From Bimuria novae-zelandiae CBS 107.79 (Eukaryota > Ascomycota > Dothideomycetes > Pleosporales > Didymosphaeriaceae): a stretch of DNA of 64,000 bases. The notes under the pieces are model-generated. The model was not told the origin of the DNA. It saw only the letters and a list, made by a program, of their open reading frames with translations, and ran no database searches. Numbering within the stretch: position 1 is the first letter of the stretch; each line of letters begins with the position of its first letter. The stretch covers positions 1,755,278 through 1,819,277 of the forward strand of contig ML976658.1 of NCBI GenBank assembly GCA_010015655.1, written 5' to 3'. This document shows, one piece after another, positions 12,522-25,700 of the stretch. A program made the translations under genes and the position numbers.

Positions 12522-14230
12522 TATGCCGCCGCGTAGTTAACGTAAGCGTATAGCTACCTAGCTATTTAACGGGGGTTAAAATCCTTTAAAACGTGCGCGC
12601 TGGGCGCCTGCAGTAGCTACTAAAGGTGCTAAGTCACGGAGAAAAGTATCCAAGAAGGCTCCTCCTCTAGCGGAAGGCAACGCTATATCTAATCTAGTTA
12701 GCCTTAATTAGGATATTAAGCCTCCGTCTGCGCAGCCATTACCAGCAATTGTATTATTTAGTAATCTACCTAGTAACCTGCCTAGTGACCCGCCTAGCGG
12801 ATGTATATCTAATCTAATTAGCAACCCTACGCAGGGAGAAACTTAGGAAGATAAGCTAAAATTAGCTACTAGGGTATCTAAAGCAGAGTCGCCGTATGTT
12901 ACTTGCCGCTGGCAGGCCTTTGTAGGTCCTAAAAAGGAGCTCTATAAGCTAAGATTCGATACAAAGTTTATCCCAGAGCACTACTACGCTAGTTAGCTTT
13001 AGATATAAGTAGATAAGGTCGCTTAAGACTTAGCTATAAAGATAACTCCGCCGTAGAAAGTAATAATTAGGGACGTTTCTAGCTACGCGTATAGGCAAAA
13101 GACCCTAAAGAGGCAAAAGCTATAGTAATTACTTAAGCGTAAAGACGCTACTAGCTTTATCTATATTATAGAGCACGCGTAGCACCTAAGGGAGTCCTTA
13201 ATTAATATAATATATTTTAACTTTAACGCGACGCTTACTACTAAGTCTATAAAGGTAATTAGTTCTATAGGCTAATAACGTAGCAGAGGCTTGTCTAGCT
13301 CCTAGGGCTAGATTTAACTTACTACAACATAAAGGCAGCTATAAGAGCTGCTAGAGATCCTTGCTGGCCATGCTGTTGCTAAGGGACCTTTAATAGCTAT
13401 TCGCGATAAGTGGAGGTGCCAGGATACCCACTGTGGTAACTACCCGTACGTCTGCTGGGTCCAGCGTACGCCTGGCCAGCCTGATCGATTTAAGAACCAT
13501 TTCCTAGTGAGCAGTAATATTGTGGCCATGTGAGCGCGCAACATTAGCCTCGAGAGGTGTAGCGTCGACGTGCCAGACGATACTGTACGCCTTGCTCTGC
13601 GTACAGCGAGGGACCTGAAGGCGAAAGAGAAGGCAAAGGAGAAGGCGTAACAGGGCTTAGCGTCTGCGTCTATGTTTATAGCGGATAGCTTTATAAGCGC
13701 GATTGCTGCCAGCGCGCTGTCTGTTAGTTAGTTAGCATAAAGTTAGCTACTTGCACGGTAGGCACCTATACCTGCAGCGCCCGCTGTTAGCTCTGCGAGT
13801 GCTCCGAGCGTGCTAGCGCTAGCGTGGAAAGATCTAACATGGAGAGATCTGACGTACGAGAACAACATGGAGCTCTTATATTAGACTTAGCACTTCTTTA
13901 ACTAGTGGATAGATTAGGCAATAGCTGCAGAGGTGCTAAAGATTAAGATAGTATTTAGAAGGGTTGTTAAGGCCAGGCGGATTAATCTGAACATGCTAAT
14001 AGATAGATCTGATACAGGCATGCCGTACAAGATTTAGAGAAATAATTTTAAGCTGCCAATCGCACTGCTTCTACGACTCCGTAAAATGGTATTTTAGTGG
14101 CAACTCCAGTATCCTGGACTTTTAGAGAGTGATCGAGAGGCATGTAGGGAGCTACAGCGGCAAGATAATAAGCAGAAACAGCAGCTGAGAGCTACTCAGG
14201 CAGAGGGCGGAGAGACGATCGTGTAGAGGT
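12522..14230 (+). pseudogene. Accessory gene of the Tc1-like element, unknown function, RIP-inactivated
   Basis: From the ATG at 12,522 one plus-strand frame can be followed for about 1.7 kb with many TAA/TAG stops but little sign of frameshift. The N-terminus is basic and Ala/Pro-rich. A middle block near 13,400-13,480 reads DKWRCQDTHCGNYPYVCW and looks like a small Cys-rich metal-binding or fold-stabilising motif. It is followed by a block rich in Arg/Lys and Ala (KAKEKAKEKA), then an Ala/Ser-rich linker, and finally a Gln/Arg-rich helical tail near 14,140-14,230. I do not recognise the family. It shares no obvious DDE motif with the transposase on the opposite side. Its position inside the terminal repeats suggests cargo or a helper protein. 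Confidence 0.5.
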
Positions 14231-14474
14231 GATCGTGTAGAGGTGATCGAGCAGAGGGCGTAGAGGTGTTATCTTCGACGCGTAGGGCACGGGCCATATC
14301 CTATAGATATCGCCCGATATGATTACCTTGTTTGTATAATTAAACACTAACTTTCTCGCCTTGTCTGCTTACCGTACGCCTCACCCTCTGCAACTCTACC
14401 ACCACGCTAGCTACACTAAAATGGATAATAGTAATCGATTTAGTAGCCTCAGATTACCCTTGCACCACTGTGAG

Positions 14475-17400
14475 CAGAGTTGTTAATAAACAAAACAAAT
14501 AATATTTAAAGCTGAGTTTTGCTTTATTTGACGATTTTATGGTGTTGTAGTTTATTTATTTAATTTTGATAGACTATAGGGGTGCTTTTGTTTAAATTGT
14601 TTGTTTAAATTTTAAGAAGCTAGAGACTGTAAAAGGTAATTTATATAGTAATTACTATAGCGACTCCTTCTACTCCTCTATCCTAAAGCTTTTAATAAGC
14701 GTTTCTTTATAGTACTTTGCTACTGCTGTCGCGCTTAGAGGCTTAAAACCTGCCCTTATCTATCGCTGCGTACATATAAGAGTAGCCAGTAACTATAAGC
14801 TTATTTTCCGCCTCTATGGGTCTATTATATCGCCAGTACCTAAGAAGACTCTTTTACAGTCGCTACTAGAGGCGGGAATTAAGAGTAAGTTAATTACAAG
14901 CTGTGAAAGATGTAGGTACTTTAGCTTTAACCTAAGCTAGTACTATATAGCTATAACGCCTATTTTGTGTTATTAAGCTGTCTATAGTGGCTCTTCTAGC
15001 CACTAATTATACTTGTTCTTTACTACCTCGGTGCACTCGCGATCGCTAGTGTTAAGTATAAAGTTAATAGCGTTGTTAAAGCTACTTATTAAGGGCTTTA
15101 GTAGTGTAACTAGTATTGTAGTTGCGGTGTTAGCAGGCTTATAGGCTGTCTATAGTTGTAGAAACTGCGCATGGCAGCGATTATAGACCTTAGGTTTATG
15201 CTACTATAAACGCTTGCAGTATGTCTTATAGCGTAGGTAAAGTACTATAGTAGTGTAGTAAACGGGTGCTTTAAGTAGCTTTTTAAAGTATTTAATCGCT
15301 TTCTTCTTCGCGGCGCGTAGGTTGATCGGCAGGTAGTCTTTAGGCGCCTTAGTTAGGGTAAAGTTAACGCCTTTATAAGACTTAAGGCGGGCATCTAGCT
15401 TAGTAATTATAAACTTTAATATAGGAATTACCTTGTATAGCGCGCTATAACGACCGCTTTTACCACGGCCTTAGAGGCAATTAGTTATAAACTTAAGCGG
15501 CTGTAGTATAGCAATATAGTTATTAATAACCGCCTAATCTATAGCTATAAGCCCTATTAACCTTATCTATCGCGGTACTAATAGAAGCTTGTTACTGCGA
15601 GTTCGCGTAGTAGAGTTAGCTATTTTGGTCTCTATTATGTGGTAATTGGTATACGAGGTAATGGCTTATTAAAGCTTAACTCTACGCTTAAGTGCACTAT
15701 AATAGCTATTTTAGCGCGTAACTATAGGCTTAACTAGCTTGCGTATACTAATAGAGATAGCGCTTTAAGGCATCTCCTTTATAGCCTGCCGCTAATAGCT
15801 TGTAAAGAGGCTGTACTAATTTAGCGTGTTAATATAGTTTATTATATTAAAGAAGACGCCTAATAGTCTATCCTTTTACCACTCCTTTATATAAAACTCT
15901 TCCTCTTTTATATTCTTAGGCTCGTTCTCGTACGCGTCGGCGTTGCAACTAAACATAATTATTTAGCTAATAAGGTTAAGTATATAGTAAGCGCAGCAGA
16001 GGCGTCGTTTAGTGCTATTAAAGTTATATATTATAGCGAGTTTATTAATAGCAGTGTTGTTGGCGGCGTTGTTAAGTACAAAGTACCCAAGTTTGTTGCG
16101 ATTAATGCCAAAGTATTCTAGAATAGCAGCAACAGCGTTAGCGATAGCCTCGCCAGAGTGAGCACCTATAACTTGTGGCAGCGCTATAGGCAGGTTAATT
16201 ATCGCGCCTTTATAGTTAACGTAGTGCGTAACTATAGTAAAGAAGCCACGTTTGCCGCCTTTAGTAGTCTACCTATTAAAGCTTATATGCACTTTACTCT
16301 CTGCCTCTACTAACGCGCGTACCACCTGCGGCTTTATATAGCTATAAAGCTTTATTATAAAGCTCGCTACGCTATTATAAGAGCTTTATAGCGCTGCCTT
16401 TGCCTTAGGGTTAGCAAATCTTATTATCTTACGGAAAGCTAGTGTTTTAAACTCGCGGAGAGCTCTATTATTATTAACTAGCTAAAATATAGCTACCTGT
16501 TAAAAGCTATGTATATTAAAGTTACCTAGTTTGTTAAAGGTCTTTATAGTGATTTTAAGGCCGCCCTTAGTGGCAAATTGTAGTAATATTTAACTAGGTT
16601 TGCGGGTAGGCTTGCGGGCAATAGGGCTATCTTTATAAACTTAATAGCTAGGTTTATCTTAGGCAAGATGTTGTATAGTAGCGCTAGTTAGCTTTATTAT
16701 TTAGTGTATAGCCCTAGGGAGATTGCGCGTGTAGTAGTACCTACACATAAAGTAGAGCTGCTCTAGCTCATATGTATTCTTCTTCCACACGCGATAGCTA
16801 TGCTTATAGACCTAGCTAGTGTTACTCTTTAGCGTAGTAAGTGGCTTTGCTATACTATTTAATCTATTAAAGTTATAGCTATTATAGTTACTAGCCTAGC
16901 CCTCCTTAGGAGTAGGAGCCGCCTCTATTATTATCTCTATTACTATATTAGAGCTAGCTATTAGCTGCGTTATAAATACTTTAGGCCTATTAAGCATTAA
17001 TTGCGACTCCCAGGCAACGTTATCGCTGTTATATAAGGCTTCAGGAATGGCTAGCTGCATGTTCTAGCGTGGAGATGCTCGCTGGGGTGAAGCATCTAGC
17101 AGCGGCTTTGGCTAGGTTGGCGGCGTGTTTGGTGGCTCTGTAAGCGGCTCTACAGGCTATATAGATAAAGGCTTAGGCGTACTATCGCGCTTAGTTAGCT
17201 AACTATTAATGCTTTAGCGCACCTTTTATAAGGGCTTAGGCGTATAATAAGGATGTTTAGGTGCAGGTTTAACTACCTTAGCAGACTTATAGCTTTGTTT
17301 TAGAGGTATAATAGGCGTAAACGTATGTATGCAAAGGCGCGAAAAAGTAAGCTATATAGGCAGGCTAAAGTAAGGAATATAAGTAAGTTAAGCGTTAACG

Positions 17401-17636
17401 CGCTGTGTACGCGGGAAGTACGCGATTATTTAGCTAATATTACGTTATATAGTAGGGCTAGGCTATAACGGGTCTAACAGCTATTTTTAAACAAACTTAA
17501 AATATTTAAATAGAGAAGCCTATTATTTTAAATTTGTTTATTAATCTAGCGCACAGAAGATTTGTTTGTTTAAATTTAAAAAATTAAATAAAATTAAATT
17601 AAAATTTTAAAGCACATTTGTTTGTTGACAACCCTA
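14475..17636 (-). mobile_element. hAT-superfamily DNA transposon with 8-bp target duplication
   Basis: The ends are inverted repeats (AGAGTTGTTAATAAACAAA on the left; the complement of the right end reads AGGGTTGTCAACAAACAAA). The flanks are ACTGTGAG (14,467-14,474) and ACTATAAG (17,637-17,644), an 8-bp duplication differing only by two G-to-A changes. On the minus strand the sequence encodes a hAT-type transposase: near 15,200-15,270 it reads APVYYTTIVLYLRYKTYCKRL, the fungal hAT block normally read as (V/L)LxPRYK before the dimerisation domain. The transposase runs roughly 17,300 to 14,650 and contains multiple stops. I did not resolve the BED finger. Confidence 0.82.
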
Positions 17637-17799
17637 ACTATAAGATTACTATATTTATGTTATAGCAGGTGCTAGATTTCTGATCTCTAAAACTAACTCT
17701 AACAGAATATATCCAACTATGTACTACTAACGATAGTATAAAACCACTCCGGCGAATACCAAATATATACTATTAACTATAGTATAATACCTCTATAGC

Positions 17800-18780
17800 G
17801 CCTACTTATAGTACTTAAAGAAGTTACCTGCAAAGCTTTTATAGCATACACTTAATATAGCTTTTTTTAGAAAATACTTAAATTTATCGTACGCCTTAGC
17901 GCCCCGGTAATGCCGCTAGATCTAGGTCTTTAACGCCTTAAAGGTCTGCTTGATTGGATTTATATCAGGTGAGTAAGGAGGCAGAAACTCCATGATCACG
18001 CCTGCCTCTACGCATATATTGGCCAGCCTTACTAATTGATGGATAGACGCGTTGTCGAGGACTATTACTAAGCGTTTTCCCGGCCAAGGACTGCAGTGTG
18101 GGAGTACTTAATTAGTAATAAAGTCCTCTATTAGCTCCGTAGTAATCGCTCCCTGAAAAATTATATAGGCGAGGTATCTATTAACGTCTATAGCTAGTAG
18201 TAAGCTCCACCTCTTTAAGCGCTTGGCTAAGTAGCTAACGTGGTAGGCTATATTAATTTTACTCTAATTATACTTTTAATCCCTTGTACGCTCGTTGCAA
18301 GCGCTCTTATTAAGGTAAATAATTTAATTAGGTTAATAGATTTACTAGTAACGCGCTTAAAAGGCTTAATAAAGATCTTTATAACGCTCTTTAGCTACCT
18401 TTAAGACTGCCTTCCTACTCTATCGCATGGCTTTAAGCTCTTTATCTAGAGTTGTAAGAGATACCTCGACGTTGTACTTATTATACAAGAAGTCCTGCAT
18501 CTTATCTATATAAGATATTAGCTTACTACGTAGTATTTTAAGCAGCGCGTCTCTATAGCATTGCTTAAGTAAAGGTGGCCTGCCACGACGTACGTATCTT
18601 AGCCTAATTAGCTTACTAAAGACCTTTAGGTTAAGCCTGTATTTGCGTACTGTTTTTAGGTCGACGCTAAGCTCTCTATAGATAGCTTTATTATTTTTCC
18701 TATCGTTAACGCGATCTATAATAGCCTAGATAAGTAATTACTATAGGCGGTGCCTGGTAGGTCTCCCTAGATCCTGTAGT
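17800..18780 (-). pseudogene. Tc1/mariner-type DDE transposase, RIP-inactivated
   Basis: Minus-strand reading gives the C-terminal catalytic block LVLDNASIHQLVRLANIC near 18,010-18,065, followed by EFLPPYSPDINPIKQTFKAL near 17,920-17,995. These correspond to the second and third acidic residues of Tc1/IS630-type DDE/D enzymes, with the PPYSPDxNPIE motif (the final Glu position reads Lys here). Upstream, towards 18,780, lie helix-turn-helix-like Arg/Leu-rich stretches. The gene sits just inside the right terminal repeat and is transcribed towards the convergent accessory gene. TAA/TAG codons interrupt it in several places. Confidence 0.75.
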
Positions 18781-20312
18781 ATTATTTACCTAGGGTGAAT
18801 ATTCCGTGTAATTATTTTATCGCTTACAAAACAGGTGTACGAAAGTGTTGGTGAGGAACCGATTACTAAGTGCTGACAGAAAAATCCGCCAAAGTGGGGC
18901 GGGACGGTATTTCGGAAACGACAATACCGTGTTTTATTAGATGACGCACGGGCATCACTTGGCGCACGATTTCCGGATGCCCACACCTACTACTTTTAAG
19001 GCTATAGAGCTCTATATAAGAGCTATTATCGCGAGATTTTCTAGTGGAGAGGTCTATGGAGCTTAAATAATTAATTTCTTATAATAATTTACATGCAAAA
19101 CCTCTATAGGAGGCGTATATTTCTTATGCGCGTGCTAGGGCCAGGTGTAGGCTCCTTATTAATAATAGAAGAGAAATTAACCTTAGTAATATTAGGCGCT
19201 TTATATAGACAAGATAGAGTAGTACAAGTAATTAGCTAACGTCTCGTACCCCTTTAGGATAATTATATATCTTTTTAGAGTTATTTTTTAGCCTTACGTG
19301 TAATACGTGCTTCTTTACGCGTAGTAGCCTTACTACGCTGCTCCTGGAGGCGGATTTCTTTAGCGGCAAGCCTCATACGCTTCCTCTCCTCAAGCATAGC
19401 TTATTTCTATTCTTTCTACTACTTTCGTAGAGCAAGTTTCTCCTCCTTCTATTATTATTATAACTGCTCGTCGGCATCCTTCTGCGCCTGCCTATCTTAG
19501 GCGTCTTAGACTTTAGCGGGCGACTAGAGAACAGCGCCTCTATTATACTCTAGCGGTGCTTTAAGTAGTAAAGGCTTGCCACGCTGTCGCCGCTTTCTCT
19601 TATTAATAAGAGCTTCTTTAAGGTGGTTATTTTCGTGCTAGAGAAGCTACTTCTGCATAGCTATATAATAGATTATCTAAGAGAGCTACTACGAGTATTT
19701 AGAATAAGTATTTTTAACAACCTCGCGTAGCAAGCGCTCTATCTTTCTCTAATTTAAAGCGCTAAGTACTAACGAACTGCTTTTAGAAGATAATAGCCTC
19801 TCTACTTTTGCCTTTTAAAACTTTTGTAACACTACCTCTGCGTTTAATAGTGAGAGGCTAGTAACCTTAAAGGACTTAATAATTATCTTATATTTAAACG
19901 CTATATTCTAGGCGTAATAGAATATACGGAAGAAGTCGCGCTTTGTAATAAAGGTAAGGCCTTAATAGCTATATATAAAGTCTAAGAGCTCGGTGGAGTA
20001 TGCGCTAGAGAGAGGCTTAAAAAGGCAAACGTTAAGTAGCTAGAGAGTATAAGTAGCGTAAGGAGGAAAGATAGCCAGGAGAATTTAATTCTTATTATAA
20101 TACTTAATAAATTCTATCGTTATATAGGAGCCGTGGCTATTAAGGATAAGGAGACGCTAAGAGCGACGCGCCTTTACCTTTGTCTCGCAATTAAATACTT
20201 ATTTTAGCTATTATATGCTAATCTTGTTGTTCGTCTATCTACTAGCTAAGGAAGTAAAGAAACAGTTATGCTCTTATAGGTTAAAATCTTAAAACTATAA
20301 GTCCTGTATATT

Positions 20313-20564
20313 TGTCAGATTAAAGGGTGTTTTTGATGAGATGGAAAAGTAATTGATTCTTCTTTTTCATGTGTCTTTGCAAGAATGTAAGGCTCTTTTA
20401 TCCTTACGTCTCACGTTAAGACGCTAATCTATTTCCGTTAAGTAAGGAGAGTCGCCGTTTGTCCCGCCCGGAATCGTGTAGATAAACTAGACTGCTGGCA
20501 AAGTCTCTTTATATAGGGTTGCGCCAGCTACCTTCGTGTGTGCAAGGGGCCATGTAATCAGACA
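20313..20564 (-). repeat. 3' LTR of the Copia element
   Basis: Starts TGTCAGATTAAAGGG and ends GTAATCAGACA on the plus strand. It is the better preserved of the pair. A related but distinct LTR of the same superfamily type stands alone at 53,074-53,365 and shares both ends. Confidence 0.9.
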
Positions 20565-23500
20565 CACCCCCTTAGCTTAGGCTTATCCTTAAGCTAGAGA
20601 CCATTCGTCAGTAATTAGATAGTCCTATCTTAGTTTAATCTCAAAGGCCTCTATCCTTTGCTCTAGCTTAAGCAGATTAACTTCTTTATTCGTGATTATG
20701 TCCTTGATCTCTGCAAGTCCTAATTTATCTAGGAACTTGCTCTACTTGTTAGCTAGCAGGGCCTTTGTAAGTCTATCCGCAACTATGTCCTCCGATCGTT
20801 AATAGTCTACCTTAATTATCCCAAATGCGACTTCTTGTCTTAGCTAGTAATTATAGATATTAACATGACGGAGCTTCGTCTGCAGCTTGGTGATCTCTTT
20901 AGTAACAAGTCAGATTGTTTGCTAGTTATCGCAATTAATTGTAATAAGGGAATTGCTAAGGTTGATCTTCAGCTCCTTTAGCAATTAGGATGTAAATAGA
21001 GCCTCCTTCGCCACCTGTAATAGTGCTAGTAATTCGGCTTTAGTTATTAATGTAGTAACTGTGTCCTGCTTGTTTACTTTCTAGGCAATTAGGCCGCCGA
21101 ATAGTTTAATAATGTATCCTTGCGAGCTCTTGCGGTCAAGCGTATTATTAGTAAAGGACGCGTCACTCGCCACTTCTAAAGTATCTACACCCCCAAGCTG
21201 AAGGCCTAATGATCTGGTATTAGCAAGATAGAGGAGAACTTGATTGGCAGCTGCTTAGTGCTCTTTGCCTGGGTTAGATAGGAATCGTAATAATCGAGAG
21301 CTTGCAAAGGCAATATCTAGTCGCGTAGTCACCGCAGCGTAGAGAATTAATCCTATCTTTTACTAATATCGATTGACTTTAGCCTTGCTAGCGAGCCCTG
21401 AGCGTAGGAGCAGTTTAACTGCTGCCATTAGGGTATCGTGGCAAATCTCATGGTGATTAATGAGGCGCGATATTTTGTCGATGTATAAGGCTTATAAAAG
21501 CCAAATCTTTCTGTTTAGGCGATCCTTAATAATTTTAATCCCTAAGAACTACTGCAGATCTTTCCCGCTAGTAAGGGAGAACTTAGTACTTATTTTTACT
21601 ATAACTCCTTTAGCTACGTGCTCTTAATTCTTGTGGTAGGCGATAATTAGGTTATCCACGTAAAAGAAAAGAATAAGGCTATCTTTAATAAGACAACACG
21701 GCTTATAGGGGACTATGGTGAAGCCCATGTTGCGGAGCGTAGATGTGAACTCCCTCTGCCATAGTAATAGAGAGATACGTAATCCATAGAGCGCCTTATG
21801 CAATTGCAGGACTGTGCCTACTTGCGTATATCTGCGGGGCATCCTTATGTAGATCTCTCTATCGAGCTTTGCATGTACGAAGGCGTTCGTAACGTCGTAT
21901 TAAATTAGTTCTAGGTTAAATCGTGCAGCTATTGCCATAAGCATGCGAAATAATCGTCCTGCCAGCGTTGCAGCATAGGTTTCTTATAAGTTAAGGTGCC
22001 GCTGTTAATTGCCTCGCACTACTAATCTCGCCTTGCATTTCTGTAATTAATAGTGCTTATTAAACTTATAGGTATATACCCACATGCAGTCGAGAATCTA
22101 ATAACCTAATGCTCTTATTAGAGCTGCTACAACCTCACTCTAGGACTTTATTTCCTTGTGGCTCTAGAGATAAGATCGCTCGGCTTCCTTCCATATATTA
22201 TAGAGTAGGTGATCCTCGAGCTTGCTTCGACATGTGGGTGGCTCTGGGAGTACACTTTGATGTAGTTTCTTGCCTAATATGATTATTCGTCGAAGCTGCG
22301 CCTTATTAAGAGTCTTGCTCTTGTATTTGCCGCTACTGCTAGCTTCGGTGCCTGCTATAAAGGCTGCGGCCTATAGGCTTGTTTGTAACTGCCCTGTTTG
22401 CACTACTGGCGATAGTTTAAGCTAATTATCTTCTGCCATTAATTGTGCAAGGAGTGTTACTAGTAGCGGCGTTAAGGGAGGCGTTAGATATTCGTACCCA
22501 GCTTTCCTGCCTTGCCTATACTTAGGAGCTCCTTTAACCTCTTCCTCTAACGCTTTACTAATTATCTTATCTTTAAAGAAGGACTCGGTGGCTTGCTCTT
22601 GTTAAGGTAAGGGAGGTAACTCTACTAATTATACCTAGGCTGCTATTTCTTCTAATATGCTGTGCATAAGGTTGTCTATTAGGTCTTTAGTTTTGCCTAA
22701 GAACACAGTATCCTCGTTAAATATTACGTCGCGAGTACTAATTGTCTTTGCTAGGGAGGGGATCTATATCCTCTAGATGTTGGTTAATCTATAGCCAACT
22801 AGATAGCCTATCCAAGCTTTAGGGTCCAGCCGTTAGAGCTTGCTCTTGCCACGTTTAGTGTTATTAGTCATGGCGAAGGCTTTGCAGCCATAGGCTTTTA
22901 AGTAAGCTTAATTAGGCTTCTTTAGTTAAGTAACAACGCCGTTCTAAAGAGCTACTATCGTAAAGAACACTTCGTATAATAATCGCCATTAATTGGCGTA
23001 GTTTGGGGTTTAATTATAGAGGTAGACTGTAGCTCGGGTGATCTTAGGCTATATCTGCTAGGGTAGGTTAGAGTTAAGTTGCATCGCACGCGCTTTCTCC
23101 TTAATTACACCCCCTAAGTGTTTAGCCCCTCTATTTTATGCTTAAGTATCGGGTGCTAAAGGCTCGATTCTAATACCTTATGCTAAGCACTACTTCTTAA
23201 CGTCTACCTTAATAGAGAAGATCTCGTTATTAGATTTAATTACTTTCACTGTAATATTATATTATACTCTTATAAATAGTATAAAGGTGCTAAGTTGCTT
23301 AATAATAGATCGTGCTAGGCGATTATCCTTAAAGTAGAAATCCTATGCAAAGCCAGAGAATTAATTAATAATTAGTATTTAGCTCTTCTCTCTTGTTGAG
23401 CTGTCTGCTTTGTAGTCGTGAAAATTAATTGCAACTCGCTCACTGGGGCCTTTAGTTAGGTCTCTGGCTTGCCAGCGTATTTGCCATTTTAGTTTTGCTT

Positions 23501-25448
23501 TACCGCAGGCGTCACACTTGATAGTGGGTAGGCCTTTAATCTTTACTCCCTTAGATTGCTATACGAGATGTTCGAGAGCCTAAGGGCCTGGATAGCCTAA
23601 TTGTTGGTGCCAGGTTAATATATCTGCCCTCTATGGTCTTTGTTTAGTGCGTGTGTTGGTCTTGTGGGTGGCATGCGCAGCTTCAGTAGGAGTACTACCT
23701 GCTAGCCTTGTCCTGTGTTCTAGCACCCACTGTCCATGTAACTCTTGAAGTTCTACTAGTATAGTATTATCTCTTCTTTTTAGAGTCGTTAGGTCTGCCC
23801 TTGTGTCCCACTAAAGGCCTTGCCTCTAGAGTAATTGGAACGATACAAGGTTGTAGAGCAGGTTAGGGCAATAGGTAATATTATCTAGCTATATTATTTA
23901 ATTACTGCTTGCACTCCGTACGTTAAGATAGACGCTCTCGTATCCTTTAATCTATATTTGCGTATTCCCTGCCCATATGAAGTCTCCCGGCGCCAGTAGC
24001 TAGTAGGAGACAAAGCGATCGATGTCGTTAAAGATATAGCAAGTTATGCCTAAATCGAGTATAGCTAAGCATCGCAATGGGTACGTGTTTAGGTTAGTGT
24101 AGACGGATGCGGCTTTAAAGCTTGCTAGGATTTTAGTAATCTTGCGTCTATCTAGTCACTTATTATTAGCCTTAGTAATTCGAGTTGGAGTGGGAGTATG
24201 CGATGATTTAATTCTAGGTGTTTAAGACTTTAGTCTTTTTACCATTCTTAACTTCTCTTGGAAGTTGGTATCATGTTCTAGCCTAAGCTTAACCAGCTTT
24301 ACTATAAGAGGGTTCGCTCTAAACTAGTCTGGCTACTTATCTAGAAAGGCATAGAAACAGTCTTAAAGACTATAGCGTAGTTTACAAGCAAGGCAATAAT
24401 TGCCACTAACTATTATTAGCTTAAGGCTCTAAGGCGACTGCTTAGATTTAGTACGTTAACTATTATTTTGTTATTTATAATTCTAAGGTCTTCCCTAACT
24501 TTTAGATAATGCTGCTTTATCCACAAGAGAGGCGTCCCTATCTGTGGCCTGGGTGGATTCACCACCATTAGCGAGAGATAAACCTGCAGTAGCAAAAGCG
24601 CCCTTTTATTTGCCCTTAATCAGGTGCTGCAGGATTATGTGGTCTTAAAAGAGTTTTATTATATTCTTTTGTAAGATAGCTGCATCTCTGCTTCCATGTT
24701 ACTAAAAGGTCGTTACCCACATAGGTGCGACATAGACAACTGCCTTTATAAAGTCTTCTTTAACTAAGTCTAGCCTTTAAAGCTCTAGGACCTAATTAGT
24801 CTCTGCTTCTGTGGCTGCATGATCGTACTCAGATAGCCATGTAGCCTATAATCTAGCTATTCTTATTAGCTTAAGGGCTTCTTAGTATCTTGCCCTTGCT
24901 CGTCGATGTTCGTCTTAATAGTCAACCCCAACTATAATCGTGAGGTTATTAATCCATTGCTTTATTATACCTCTAGGGATGCAGCAGTTACTCTGCAGGT
25001 GTACGAAGATTATTAATTAGAGAAAGGTAACCACCTTATTAAGGTCTGCCTCTTATTCTCGGTAGTCTTAGTCTATAATCTTATAGATCTCGAGCCATTC
25101 TTTATAATAGTCGCTATCATCTTTGTATGCTTTCGCACCTGCTATTAATAGATAGGATGGCAATATTGGCACGTTATTTAGGTTCGCGGTCATATAGGCG
25201 GCGCTTAATTGGTAGTTGCTTATTAGTGGCGGCACCGGCATCGCGGGTTTCTGTTTTGGTTCATCTATTAGCGCTAGGTCAATAATATTCCAGACCTTTA
25301 GGAATTAGCATCTTGTTTTAAGCTGTTTTAGCCATGGCGTGTAATTTGTGTAATCGGTCAGGATAACTGTAGGATCTCTAAGGGTCGATAGAGCCATTAT
25401 AATTGGCTTAATTAAGGCAGTATCGGTTAAGGCAGTAAGACTCTTAAT

Positions 25449-25700
25449 TATTAAATTAAAGGGTGTTTTTAATAAGATAGAAAAGTAATTAATTCTTCTT
25501 TTTCATGTGTCTTTGCAAGAATGTAAGGCTCTTTTATCCTTACGTCTCACGTTAAGACGCTAATCTATTTCCGTTGAGTAAGGAGAGTCGCCCTTTATCC
25601 CGCCCAGAATCGTGCGGATGAACCAGACTGCTGGCAAAGTCTCTTTGTGTAGGGTTGCGCCAGCTACCTTCGTGTGTGCAAGGGGCCATGTAATCGGACA
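25449..25700 (-). repeat. 5' LTR of the Copia element
   Basis: Same length as its partner and largely identical. The differences seen at its left end are all C-to-T or G-to-A, including loss of the terminal TG. It ends CATGTAATCGGACA, followed by the target duplication ATATT. Confidence 0.9.

Larger units (their letters stand above)
12400..18907. mobile_element. Tc1/mariner-like element with two convergent genes, split by a hAT element
   Basis: The inverted ends CCGTCCCGCCCCACTT (12,400 onward, and complemented ending at 18,907) are each bordered by TA (12,398-12,399 and 18,908-18,909). The outer bases CCGAAA and TTTCGG also mirror each other, either as part of the repeat or as a palindromic target. 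Inside the right end a Tc1/mariner transposase reads on the minus strand. Inside the left end an unrelated long gene reads on the plus strand. Removing the hAT insertion (14,475-17,636) and one 8-bp duplication leaves about 3.3 kb, long for this superfamily, which usually has only the transposase. RIP stops are present in both genes. Confidence 0.7.
20313..25700 (-). mobile_element. Complete Ty1/Copia retrotransposon with 252-bp LTRs and TSD ATATT
   Basis: Two 252-bp LTRs (20,313-20,564 and 25,449-25,700) are flanked by the direct repeat ATATT (20,308-20,312 and 25,701-25,705). Transcription is leftward, so the right copy is the 5' LTR. A purine tract, seen as CACACCCCCTT on the plus strand at 20,565, abuts the 3' LTR. 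From 5' to 3' on the minus strand I read gag (about 25,300-24,300), integrase (about 23,600-22,700), reverse transcriptase (about 22,200-21,500, with HKALYGLRISLLLWQREFTS and FYVDNLIIAYH for the YVDD box at about 21,640-21,670) and RNase H (about 21,300-20,700). The right LTR has lost its TG end to RIP (TATTAAATT for TGTCAGATT). Confidence 0.9.
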
